Source: Paragyromitra xinjiangensis (Eukaryota; Ascomycota; Pezizomycetes; Pezizales; Discinaceae). From it: a stretch of DNA of 64,000 bases. Shown one piece after another: positions 1-12,608 of the stretch. Made by a program: the position numbers and the translations under genes. Every line of letters starts with the position of its first letter. The stretch's first letter is position 1. A model generated the notes under the pieces. That model searched no databases. It was not told the origin of the DNA and saw nothing but the letters and a program-made list of their open reading frames with translations. Location: the NCBI GenBank assembly GCA_038503065.1, contig JBCAMK010000001.1, positions 434,001-498,000 on the forward strand, in the 5' to 3' direction.

Positions 1-49
1 GTCGTAGAGCTCAAACAATTCTAACCAAGGTCATTGCATAACGTGGTAG

Positions 50-228
50 CTATTATTCTCGAAACATCTATCAAAGCGTCCGAGAACTCCCACCTAGCGG
101 CGAACGCAGATATCGTCAGGAATAAACTGAGAACCTGGCAGTGGACATTGCAGGCGATACTCAGGCTATTCAAGTATGCCGTAAAAAAATCGTCCGAAGG
201 ACGCGATGGCGCTATTCGTGATGAATAG
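50..228 (+). CDS. Possible 3' terminal exon of a gene truncated by the window edge
   Basis: An open frame runs from 50 to a TAG at 226-228 and would encode about 59 residues ending in GAIRDE. Just upstream is what looks like an intron tail: a ctaac branch-type motif at about 21-25 and a tag acceptor at 47-49. If that acceptor is used, the exon starts with two bases that complete a codon (phase 2). The residues look helical and Lys/Arg rich, with no recognisable domain. The frame is short enough to be chance. I do not recognise the protein. Confidence 0.25.
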
Positions 229-2700
229 TTACTGATAGAGTATGTATAGTTAGTTAGTTAATTTCTTTTTTTATCCAACTAGATAAGGTTGCACTGCTTG
301 AGCTCGATCATCACGAATTCCGCGCGAAACGCTCATCGCTCACAGGTAGAGACTTTCTCCGAGGCGGTGACAACGAGACTGACAATTCGGCGGCGGACCT
401 AGACCTAGACCTAAGGAGACCTGCGAAACAGCAGCGACGCACGCAGACGCGCGCACTGACCAAGATGGTGCTGCCCTGTGTAGACTAATTCATCTGTGTT
501 CTGCGGAAGATTGGAGTTGGTTAGGTTTTGAAGACTCCCAAACATTGTTGAGCTGTTCATTCGGCGAGTACGTGGGCAGCTCGAACTGATGAAGGAGGAA
601 TAGTTGACTGGGTGGTAAGCCCTGGGACCCCAAAGCCATGCTAACGCTATACCCACACATAATGGAGCATTATTGTTGATCAGATTCATCTACAGAATAC
701 CCTAGGTGTTAAGCTACTTGTAGATTCTCAAGTTCAGAATCAGTTGTTTTGGCCCTCTTTCTATCGTAGTGGTTTAGAGTCAACGATAGATAAGGGAGCA
801 AACTGCTATTTGTTCACAGGGTCGGGATAGCGAAAGAATGTCTTGGCCAAAGAAGGGCTCCGGGTATGGCTTCCTCTAGCTGTCTCAAGTCCCCATTTCA
901 CTCACAGGTTACTCAACACTCAGTTGGTGATTGGTGCGCAAGAATTGGTTGGACGATGTTAGAAATGTTCCATTTTAGGTGATCATCGGGGTGGGCGGGG
1001 TGTCTAGATGGCTTGCGAAGTTGCCTGCTACGGTACACCGACGTATTTGAAAACGGTTGTGTTGTGGCTTGAGGGATTGGCACAGAGCCGCCGGCAACCG
1101 TTGGAAGCTTGTGTTGCGGATCATGAATCGTTTACGCAAGATTTTCAACCGCTTTTAGGACAAACATCTCGCAGCTGCTGAGATCGTCAAAACTAGCTAG
1201 TTCAAGATGAGGGGATCTTCAAGATAACAGATCTTGTGGGAGGAGGAGGAGGTAGTGGTTTAAGATGTCTGCCAGGACTTGGGACCCGTAAAGAATTGGC
1301 TGACCCTTACAAGTAAGTCTGGGTTTGGTGGGAAACAACTCAGGCCGGGCCAGGCCGAGCCAGGCGCATAAGAGCAAACGGCGTTATGACACCAATGATA
1401 ATTCCGCGGACGATGTCATAAGCGTGATTTCATAAGCGTGATAACGGAAGATATCGCCTGTTGCCGGGGGCAAGAAGCGACTCTGAGACTTAGTGCGGCT
1501 CAACAGAAAACGTCAGAATTTGGGTCTAGGTATGTATGTATATCCATCGCGGCAAGTTTTTCTCGCCGTTCACGATGGAGCATCGTCTGTGATAGCTGCA
1601 GGAGCCGCCGTTGGGTCGGGGCCAGCGTCACGCACGGAGAGAGAAGTTCGAAGCGACGAGTGTCCGGACAGCCCTTCTTCCCCGCTCTCGCGTTCTGACT
1701 CCACGCAGTCGCGAAGACGTCAAACGCGAGTCTGGCTGATGGTGTTTGGCGGTGGAGGAGTGGGGTGGTTGTGGTGGTGGTGGTGGTGGTGGCCTGTGCT
1801 TCAAGTCTCTCCAGTACTTGATCTTCATTCCAGATCTGCATGTTACTTCTTCTTCACCTGCCTGCTCTTCCTGATCCTTATCCTTATTCTCCAGATGTCG
1901 TGTTCCCGTTCCGTTTCCCTCAATTCCCATCATTCCCCCTCGGTCTGCCAGCCCCAGTCCCATCCATCCATCCGCCCACCACTATCATCAGTCACCCAGC
2001 CATTACCTGGCACAGATCAATCAGAGAGGGTCCTCGGCTGCCCGTACATATATACGTACGCACGTGTATGTGCGTGCATGTATGTATGTATGTACATCTA
2101 CTGCTGTACTTTTAGAAAGAGTAGTAGTGTTCACTCATTAGTCTTTGCCGAGCGCGTTCGCTTTCTCTCTGGCTCGCTCGCTCGCTCGCCTCTTATGCAC
2201 ACTATGTCCGTCTGATCTGGCTGGCTGGCTGCCCGTCCAGACGCTGCAGCTGTTCACACTAGCCAAAGTGTATAACCCTCCCTCCCTTTCGATTTTCCCT
2301 CTTCCTCTAGGTTCCGTTCGCTGCTTCTCTGGTCTACCACCACCACCCACCCCCCCAGGGTTAAAAGACCTCTCGCTCGCTTCTTATCCTTCTGTCGCTT
2401 CCTCTCCTTCCTCTTCCTTCCCCTTCTCCCTTCTTCTTCTCGCTGCCCTGCCATTTCGTGCTCTTAGTTCTCGTGTGCTACTCGTCTCAATCGTCGTTGC
2501 TTGATCATCGTTGCATACCCAACCTCCAGGACATTTAGAGCCCTCCCCAAGCCTTAAGACTGGATACCACCGTCACGTCCCACAGAATCTCAAACAAACT
2601 CGCTTCAAACCCTGCGTACAATCTTTCCCATCACCCCCGGAGGTGTTTGATCCTCACACACGTCTCAAAGAGGGGCGTTATCGACAGAAGCAGTAGTTTC
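229..2700. other. Non-coding leader/promoter region of the KH gene
   Basis: I see no convincing gene here. From about 1776 to 2500 the plus strand is dense in short tandem repeats: TGG units near 1776-1797, tatg units near 2078-2093, gctc units near 2174-2190 and ctgg units near 2216-2230. These are followed by a long CT-rich stretch at about 2270-2480. CT-rich tracts just upstream of the start codon are common in filamentous fungal leaders, so much of 2100-2700 is probably promoter and 5' UTR of the downstream gene. Confidence 0.5.
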
Positions 2701-5700
2701 ATGATGGCCTTGTTCAACGGCCCCATCCACCACTCGGTCCATACCCTTCCGCCAAAGCCCGTTTTCGAACACAGCCCAGCACCCTCTCTTTCACCCATCC
2801 ATGCCCCAAAATCCCGGGACGATTCAACCCTCAACTGCCTCAATTACTCGTTCTGTATCCCCTTCACCATCATTCCGGGTCCAGACTCCAATGACATAAT
2901 ACTGGCCACCTCGGGGGCGGTGGATAACTGGCTCCACCCCCCCGGCTCTCCCCCGGATTCTCCTGCGTGTAAGCTACCAGTGCACACGAGGAACGTGGAG
3001 GCGTTGAAGAAACTTTGTAAGGAGATCTCTGAATCTCCAGACTACAAATGTCGGGCAATGGTTGTTGTATCTGAGCCGAAGCACGCCTCTTTTCGAACGC
3101 GAAAACAGGGAGTTGTCACGAATGTATGGCTTGCTGGTGATCCGGATATGGTTTTGCGAGTCAAAGGCCATATTTTGCAGAGTTCACCGGTTGCACTAGT
3201 AAGTTTGGCCAAAAGGTTTTTGGAAGCAAGGAACAGCATAGTAATAGAATTTCTTTTCTGGAATACAGAGAACGGCTTGCGTGAATATCGATCGTGATCA
3301 AATCTTTCCTGATGGCGAACGGATTCGTCCAAGGTTTGCCGATCACCTGGAAAAGATTGCAGAGTTCACGGGAACGGATATCTTTGTGCTAAAGCCCCCG
3401 GAACTGAGTCCGGACGCTGCGGTAGATCCTGGGAGCGATACTAGTCAACGGGATAGGCTGCAGATAAAGATATTCGGCGATTACGAGAGCGTTGAGCATG
3501 CAAAAACAAGAATACTTATCATGATCGACGATTTGGTAAGTTGATATAGTTATTATATGTTATGAGCCGGTTCTTATCGATTAACAATATTTCAGCTAGG
3601 TCAAATGATGGACGTAACATATATCGAATTGTCGCTACAAACCTTGATTTGTGGTCGTGGACGAAAGAATGTTAAGCATATTGAAGCTCTAACAAGAACA
3701 GCGATATATTTTCCCCCGCCGTTTCCTCGAATTTATGGTTATAAGCCTCCTCACGTTCAACCTCGGCAACCGGATCAAATATTTATCACAGGTGCAAATC
3801 GCGAGGATATTCAGAAGGCTGAAAGGATGCTATCGAATCTTGTACTGTCAATACTCATTGTGTCCAAAGACATCTAAACGAGTTGCTAACTAATTTTTTT
3901 CTAGAGTCGTACCACAAGGCTATATGTCAAAGACGTCGTAATGACCTTGACCAAGATAGATTACATTCTTTTGCAACGGCTGGACGAAGTCAAGAAAATC
4001 ATGGATACGAACGGAACCCACATTCAATTCCCGGCCCTTGGATCTTCACAAACTATGATCAGGGTTCAGGGACAGGAAACGCTTCATATTGAGCGCACGG
4101 TTCGGGGAATTATGGCTATATGCGGGCAATTTTACAACGCCTCCTGGTGGATAATGCCGGATATTAATACCTTTAGCCTTTCAAAACCACCAACTGCACG
4201 CGAGATTCAACAGATGCTTACCGACATCTCGGCATTCAGTGGGGCTGATATTGCATTTAACAAGCACGCCTTCGATATATGTGGTCCAGACGACAACGTG
4301 AAATTGGCGTTGCATATTCTGAATGAAGTACGCTTCGTTAACCAAAGCCCATATCAAATCCGCGTGAAAATCGAGCTTGCAAATGAGCATAAGGAATTCG
4401 TTTCTGGAAAAAAGAATGGGAAGATCAATAAAATCATGGGCCAATCGGGTATCCAAATCATTTTTGACGGTTTCAACGAGTACAACTTCTTCATTGATGT
4501 TGTTGGCACCCATCATGACTCGACGATGGTGGGATTGCAATTAGTTGAACACGAACTTCCGGCTTCGGTGTCTTTTCATGTCCCAGATTCTTATCACAAG
4601 CGCATCATAGGAATCGGCGGCCAACACATTCAAAGGATCATGAAAAAGTATTCAGTGTTCGTTAAATTCTCTAACGCGATGGAGAGGGGTACCGCAGGAA
4701 GAGCAGATAACGACGATTCGAAAGTGGACAACGTCATCTGTAGGACGCCAGCGAGGAATGCCAAGAACCTAGAGTTGGTTAAATCGGAAATCATGGATAT
4801 GGTTCAACAGGCAGATGCAGAGATTGTGGAGGAAAGTGTGGTTGTCCCACGATTGCTACATCGAACTTTGGCCGCAGAGCGTCAAATATTGGATGAACTT
4901 GAGTCTAGATGGGGATGCTCGATTATATTTCCAAGTACTGAGACAGCAAGCGATGTTGTAACAATCAAGGGTCCTGAGTGGCAAATCCCTCAGGCTGTAA
5001 ATGAGTTCTTGGTATGTATAATACCTGCAGTGATACTACATGCGGCATTAGTTTCCTAACGCGGATATAGGCTCTCATTCCTGAAACTCATAAGATTCAA
5101 TTACCACGGTCGCCGCTATTCGACACTCTGATCAATGGAATTCAAATCAGGAAGGAAGTTATTGAGCCTATGCGAACCCAGTTTGGAATTGACATGCATT
5201 TTGTGGACGACAATAAGAAGGAAAATAGCTCGAATACCCAAGTGGTTTCTTTTACTTATACTCGAAATAATGCTGGAGGCATTCGAGATGCCATAGAGAT
5301 GTTGACTAGATTCCTCGCTTCTCACGGGGCACCGGCAGAGCCGGTTAAAGGAGCACTCCCGCGTCCAAAGTCAGATTCGTTTGAAGATTATGTTCCATTC
5401 TTTAACGCGGCCGTGCTCCAAAAGACCGACCCGTCCAATATTCCAGGAAATAGGCTCTCGGGGGATATGACATCGATTTTAGGCGAGCAGCTTCAAAGTG
5501 ATCCGGGCCCATTGACGGATGAAACCGAGGCGGCTTTTTATGAGGGGGGCAGGAAAGCTTCAATGGCGGAGTCCGAGGCAGGGATGTCGGTGCCTCGAAG
5601 TGGCTCGACGGCGAGCTCAATCGCTCGTCTCTCGATTGGCCATGGGAGAAATGGGTCAATTGCGTCACTTGCATGGGAAAATGGAGTAGAGGCTACTGGT

Positions 5701-5772
5701 TTGCCTGATGGAGAGGAGTGGACGAAGGTGGAGGGCAGATCGAGGTCTAGTTCTTTAGTCAACTTGCATTGA
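2701..5772 (+). CDS. Multi-KH-domain RNA-binding protein
   Basis: Predicted to bind single-stranded RNA through repeated KH folds. Five exons, all joined in phase 0: 2701-3198, 3269-3535, 3596-3841, 3905-5011 and 5071-5772, giving 939 residues. The start is the first in-frame ATG (Met-Met-Ala-Leu). KH-type loops are visible: GRGRKN in exon 3, a GKKNGKINKIMG segment in exon 4, and a canonical GIGG loop in IIGIGGQHIQRIM followed by a beta strand. A further KH-like unit (residues ending SRWGCSIIFP) has no GXXG loop and may not bind RNA. The C-terminal 120 residues are Ser/Gly rich and low complexity. The arrangement recalls vigilin, Bicaudal-C or fungal KHD4-type proteins that control mRNA fate; which of these is not resolved. 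Exon boundaries carry good GT-AG signals. Confidence 0.88.
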
Positions 5773-6401
5773 GTTTTTTTCGGCGTCTAGTTTTTCGGGG
5801 GAGGGTTGTTTATTTATGTCTTGTTTATGAATTTTTCCGTTCGTCTATGATACCATCCCGGTCTTTACACATCCTGTTATTGTGTGTTGGCATGGAAAAT
5901 TTCCTATGGGCCTTCTTTCTGGATCATGTCTTATAAGGGGTTTGGGGGAGGTGGTTTATTTTTTTTGGCTTTCCCGCTTCTATCGATACCTTCCCCGATG
6001 CAAAGTTTCTTCATTTTGGGTGGATTTTTTGGTTTCATCCCTGGCGTTTTTTTATTTTATTTTTTAACTTGTCATTTCCTTCTGTCTCTTTACTTGAGAA
6101 AAGATTCGATGGAGCAAAAGATTGGAAGTCGGGTATACTTGTGGTGGACTTTTCTCCCTAAGAGATCACTACGGTAATCTATACCGCTACACTTGTTATT
6201 GTATGTGTTAGCCAGTTGGCTGAGTGGGTGGAGTTGTAAGTTAGAAATGCAACGGACTTTGCGAGACGTTACACGCAGTTACTGTGCTACTTTTTACTGG
6301 TGATCTCACTGTTTATGCATGGGATAGGTGGGGATTTGTCCCAAAAAATAGCCCGGTGCTGGGTAGGAAATGGCGGTACTTGAGAGTAACCGGTAAAAGG
6401 T

Positions 6402-6526
<125 letters not shown>

Positions 6527-6883
6527 ATTCATTTACGTATCCAACCCTATAAGTTATGACGATACCGGTAAAAGGTTAAGCTAGTATAAGTTTTACATGT
6601 AGTGATTGGTTAGGGGCTTGAACTTGTAGTCGGACTCCAGAAAACTGCACAGCCTTTTTGTTATGGGTGTTTCGCAACAAAATTCGTATTAGATACGCCC
6701 TTACATGAACCCCGACCTGTTGCTACTGATGCCAACATATGGAATGATGTAATGGAGTAGGAGACTAATCGGTTGCAACTAACATGGTACCGCCATGAGG
6801 TCCAACAAGAGTCCGTGGAATCCCAGAACTAATGTTGCGTTACCATACTTCTACGATATTTTGTTGAGTGATCCGTTTAACCT

Positions 6884-7119
6884 GTACTACGGGTGTAGGG
6901 GTAAGTCTGTCGGCAGGTGGCGGTGCAGACAGAAGATGTTGGTTTTCTTCCCAACACCCCGAGAGGCCTGATAAAATGCATAATGAATAGAGAACACTAT
7001 ATATATAAATATTGACCTAGTTCATTTGATGAACCGAAAAAGACTCGGGCAAGCTCGAGTCTCTCAAGCAATAGCTGCACCGCTACCTGTCGACAGACTT
7101 ATCCCCACACTCGAAGTAC
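6884..7119. mobile_element. Inverted-repeat (MITE-like) element, copy 1
   Basis: A 236-bp unit with 45-bp terminal inverted repeats at 6884-6928 and 7075-7119, matching at 39 of 45 positions; five of the six mismatches are transitions. The arms begin GTACTWCG. The interior has no coding capacity and contains small internal hairpins (gactcg/cgagtc near 7041-7060). The arms resemble those of the element at 7471-7734, so both probably belong to one non-autonomous family. No target-site duplication could be fixed, so the superfamily is unknown. Confidence 0.6.
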
Positions 7120-7470
7120 TTGCGGGGTGACTGCGTCATCTTCAATTAAGTCATAGTGTTACTGTAGTGTTACATCTTTGTCTGACATGCTTTATCTCGT
7201 CGCGTCCTGAGTTAGGTCTGGATGTGGATGCGAAACTAGAATTCTTCTTTTTGTTGCTGTAGGTAGTTGGATGGTGGCTGGGTTCATGTAATATCATTCG
7301 GCTACAAGTCTAGGTACATGTATATAGAACTATCCAGGCTATAGCACCCTCAGACATAGTAGATACCAACGACGTAACTATTTCCACGTACCCTTCGTAC
7401 AAAGCGTGTCAGTTTTACCAAGGTAGTACTGATATGATTCGTAATCATTCATACAAAAACCACAGCATAC

Positions 7471-7734
7471 GTACAACGGGCGCCGGGGTAAACCTGTGGA
7501 CGCCTAGCGGTGGTGGCAGTGCGAGCACTCAACTTGTTCGTCTTTTCGATAGAGTTAAAAGAGGTAGCAACTACAAAAGTATAAAACCATGTTTAGAGGG
7601 CTTTACTAGAAGCATATCAAGATGGCTACAGACTTGAATTGTCGCTTAAGAGCAATTATGGTATGAATTTACTTCAGCAGACGCATTACTACCACTGCCA
7701 GGTGCCCATAGATTTACCCCGGCACACGTAGTAC
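7471..7734. mobile_element. Inverted-repeat (MITE-like) element, copy 2
   Basis: A 264-bp unit with 53-bp inverted arms at 7471-7523 and 7682-7734, matching at 41 of 53 positions. Ten of the twelve mismatches are transitions, the pattern left by cytosine-to-thymine mutation such as RIP. The arms share the start GTACWACG and the ggggtaa core with copy 1 at 6884-7119. No protein is encoded. The target-site duplication is not clear. Confidence 0.62.
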
Positions 7735-10700
7735 TATTGGTCGTACTATTATAGTCATGGCTTCCATAACTCCAACCTGAGCCCCAGTGGCTTCTTGCTC
7801 TTTTTCCCAGCACCAACAGCCACACATCTACGTGGCTTTTATAGCTTTCTAGACCTCGGAAACCTCCTGAATAGCCCGTTTTGATTGATTAGGGCTGGGG
7901 AATGAATGTGGTAGCCATAGCTTCGTGAGGATAAGGAAGTTCTTGCCTGGGGATAGGAAGGTTTGGTGGAATGTTAAAGGGGTTTCTACTAGATTGAGAA
8001 CGATGAAGAAAAGATGATGAAGGGAGAACGATGAAAGGAGCTCGAGGGTCTCTGCGTCCTGTTTGTGTGGCTTTGCAAAACCACACAGCAAACCCATTTC
8101 CCCACTTTCCGGCTGATCAACTCCCCATTGCAGATGAACTCTCAAATTACACCCTTCTTACAGGTACGAGGCCCGCTTATACCTTGTCAGTACCCACACA
8201 TACGGGCACATGTAAAGCTTGAGATAACACATCCAACGATGGGGGGTTCTATATATAGGCACCGGCTGTATATCTGCACAAATTAGACCCAAGCATGCGA
8301 GGTTAGACAAATATAATTCCATACCGATCCGCTTTCCTAGACCAGGCTGATTTACCAGAGTACCTACACGGTAAGTAAGTCTATGGGAATATCACAGATC
8401 GAAGGGAATAAATGAAGATCTGAAGTATTCGGTGAAAAAACCAACCACCCAACCAACACAAGTTCGGATCCTACCTCGACCACACTCGACAAGAGGCGTG
8501 ATGGATAAACAAAATCTATACCATTTTCTACGGCAGTATAGTGCTTCCCATTAGACCACTAGCTATAGGCCAAATTTCGGTGGGTTTGCATTTCCGTATA
8601 GTCGGAAGAACTAGATTAAGAAGAATGCTTCCATGTAGTGGTCAAGTGATACCTAAAGTTTTGCCATCATGAATCACACTCGATCACTCGTCACAATCTA
8701 GACAAACCAGAAACCTCCCACAATTCTACAGACCTCCCAAGTTCACTAGGCTAGATCGGAAATATATAAAAACGTTCCTTTGTATTCACTCGAGCGCCCG
8801 ATAACGCTAGAAAATAAATGCCGGCCAGTGGAGTACATGTATGTTAGGAGCGACGCCTAGTCTTTTCTTGCTTGCTTCCGGTTTACATAAGCTAGACTAT
8901 GATGAACGCGAAGATTCTATTATTACTAATCTCCTAGTCAATCTTATCCCCGCTGAGGCTCTCTCTCTCTGTATGTATAAGATACACATATAAGGCTTAT
9001 AGAAAAAGCACATATATCCGTAGATTTCCGTATTTCCCCTTCCCTCCAAAAATCTCTGCCAGCATCCCCTCCCCAGCCGTGCAAGGCTTACCAACCAAGC
9101 TTGGAGACAAGAAAATCAAATATAGTTATAACCTAGATCTCACGTACCCCCTTACAAATATATTGTTAGTGCCTGGTATCACCTCATCCTAGCTATCCAT
9201 ACGGAAGCCCGGCCGAGGAAAATATTTTATTTGCCACAAAATACCCGCGGCTAACTAGGGCATAGAAGGTAAGTGCTCCCAGAGCCTACAAACTAGCCTC
9301 TACCCATTGTTTTTAGGTAACTTAAACTAAAGGCTAGACGTTCTCTTGACTCGCTTCTTCCTGGAATTATGCTCAAGGGATGCTACCAACATTCGTAGTG
9401 ATAACATGTGGAGGAAAGGAGCCATATTCTGGTGAATTTAGGGAATACCAAATAGAGGTACGTGGAGGGGAAGAAATAAAGTACTGTAGCTGTATTCGTA
9501 GGCTAGGCTGCGCAGTATTCAGTCAGGCTATGAGCCTATTATATAACGTATAGTTAGTACAGACGACTATTCATACAGAAACCAACCTGACAAAACCTCT
9601 TAGGGTATAACTTCTTATTCTAATTACTTGAGCCGTCCGATGCATATGTAATTCCCTCGTGTTCTAGCAAAATGCGTAGAAGTCGCCTCCTGATAGTTAG
9701 AGCCAAGCCTACCACCAAGCTGTGTTAACCTGTATTACTGACTAACTAGACACACCCTACCACAATTTCTATCTGCAAAGGCCAATCAAAATGATATTGT
9801 TTAGCAGGATCAACCCCTCTCGCTAGCCAAGCAGTCACAGTAATTACTTAGAGTCGAGAGGGATCGATCGAGCTAATTAATAGCTTAGTGTATTCCACAA
9901 AGACCATGGAAAATCGACACCACTGGTGAGGATAGGTATTGTAATATTAGAGTCGGCCTACGTGCCGTCCAGATCAATTGACCGTTACGAACTCACAGCC
10001 ACATTGAATGTGGTTGAAACCGGAGACTGAGACGAATTCTGGGGACACCGACATGAGGTTTTCAGCTGGTCTCAGACCTCGGTAGTAGTGCCGATAAACC
10101 TCCGAGCTAGGCGGTCTTTGTGTCCCGGATTGAACCGCGAATGGGCGCAAGGAGGCGCAAATAAGGTTTAGATTCTCGGGATGCCGTGCTTTGATCCCTC
10201 GTGACCGGTGGTAATATTATCACGGGTCTAGAACGCTGTGGCCGTGGTAATTGCCTAAAATAACGATCGCAGACCAGGTCGAAGTTCAGCTGTATCACAA
10301 CGTCGGGTGAAGAGATTCATAGTCGATCAAAAGCAAGCGCCAGTGAGATGGGTTGATACTAGGTGGGTATCAGTCTTTTCATGCGATGTCTCTAAGACGA
10401 ACATGCGATAAAACTTTTTGAGTCGCGTCATATATAGACAAAACTGCGGATCTAATGCTCATGACACGGGAATTGTCTTCATTGAGCAGCTTCGAAGCCA
10501 GAGGAACGGCTATTTTGGATGGAGCTGAGAAATTGTCAGTAGATATTTCCGGAGAAAATTTGTCGTGCTACTTCGGGAGTGGGTTGCAATTCGTTCGTTT
10601 CCTCTACTTGAAACAAAGACGAGCGTTTCGTCAGATGAGACGGATGAGATGCACAGGATGGTAGAATCTCTTGTTGCCAGGATATGCACCCGACTTGAAT

Positions 10701-12608
10701 ATGCCACTTTAGATATTGATTGGCGATCAAATAAATTGCGGATCACCTGTAGCGATAAAGCTAATATCCGGGGGGATATGAGCCCAAGTTTTGCTATCGC
10801 GATATCGTGGGAAGTTCGAGGAGGGGATGGGCGCTAGAGCGCATGAATTCTGGAGCTCACCACGGTATTAATATCGGTAGACTGTTTACTAACTGTAAAC
10901 AACCAGCTGCGCATTCCTCGCGATTGGGAATGTTTGGAATCGGAGGATCCTTGGAGATCCTCAGATCGTGGCGCGACTTGCGTTAGTCGCCTTACCGGAC
11001 CACACTTGACAGTTCTCAACTCGATGGAAAAGAGATTATCGAGGGGTCAAATGCGCTCTCGTGATACAGTGCTTATAATCGCACGTATGAGATCACAGAA
11101 ACAAACGTGGCATAAATTGTGCATTAGAAATACCTTTCGAAGTACAGTAGCAGAGGAACCCCCACACAGCACCACATGTCAATGGACTTGGTGGTACCCA
11201 GTGCTTCGAGACGCGTCGAAACATCTCGCTGGTATCCAGTGAACCCTCACATCCTCCTCTGCACAGCCAAACAACCCTCTGAGACCTGATAGACAGGTTT
11301 AAGCGCGTACCTATTGCACAAAACAGTCTTTTAGGGCCTCGACTACATTACTAACTGCCAAGATGATTCCGAATCGATTGCGCTCGCTGACAGCCAACCC
11401 CTGGATTCTTGGAACAGTGGAACATGTGCTAGTGTTGCGAACTCGCTTCATGGTCCTTCCGCACCAGCGTCCCAATTTCAATATAACCTAACCTCAGCAT
11501 TCCGATGCCTCCTCGAAGCCCACCCACCTAGTCTATAGAGATTTCAGGTATACAGGTGGGGAACATGGGAGTACCAAAGATGATATCGATCCATTGGATA
11601 AGTGGGGCACAGACGATTATAGAAAACGTGACTGTGCTGGGGACGTACCGGTAGGCAGTAAGCACGAGGGGAGAGGAACCAGTAGTTATTAATAAGAGAA
11701 ATGATCTTCAATCAATCAAGCAGGGTGGGGTCAGAGCAAAAAAGGGGCATAGGGATGTTCCAGCCAGCCAGCGAGCGAGCGGTGCCATGAGAAATTTAGG
11801 TGACAGATGCCGAAGAGTGAAAGAGCGAGTGTGGGTGAGTGGAACACTGAAGTCCTGCATCGACAAAGACTCCCAGCGAATACCCCCCCTACCAGTCAAC
11901 CAGCCGATTGAGAAGCGGAGTTCTTACCCAACACCACGGTCCTGAGAAGCAGCACAGGCACGAGAGGAGAAGGAGCGACAGGAGCAAGAACTCCAGCAGC
12001 AGCAGCAAAGCAGAGGATAACATCGCCTGTCTCGCCCAACGGCCCCAAGGCGGCTACAAGCGAAGCCTGCATTATTCAGGAAGCAGAAAAGCTTCCAGAT
12101 TTCATCTGTACCTGTATTCTATCCTCCACGCTGTTCTCTCCCGTAGCCGTATCTGTAGCCGTGGTCGGTCCGCTAGACTGGAATTCCGCGTTCATCCCCA
12201 AAAGAAGAAATAGGCGGCTGAGCAGATAGAGAAATCGCGGCTTTCTACGTGAAACCCCCGTCCCTGAGCACCACCCCAATCTCCAATCTCTTCCATCACC
12301 AACAGGAATCCGGGGCGACGTAAGAAGGGCCAAAAAAAAATCTCCAACCTGCATTTTCACCATCCTTTAGCAAACGTGCTCCCTCGCTGCTGCTCTCCCT
12401 GCTCATCCTTCGCTGATCATCTCGGCACATTACCAATTCGCTACCCCCCTTCAGCACGCACCCACCTCTCACGAACATCAACTGAAAGCTTGGGTTTATT
12501 CGTAAAGAACTCGATATTTATCCTTCCGACATCGTGGCTCCGGACCGGATACCGCGAGTTGCAGATTGTGGTTCTTTAGGTGAGGAGGTCAGGTAATTTG
12601 TGATAGCT

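Noticed and set aside
1493..2215. 240-codon plus-strand frame with a tryptophan tract
   Set aside because: It runs through the TGG and other microsatellites and gives low-complexity peptide. Overlapping frames on both strands are equally open.
6209..6280. Sequence ccagttggctgagtgggtgg that resembles a tRNA D-arm
   Set aside because: No matching acceptor stem, anticodon arm or T-loop follows.
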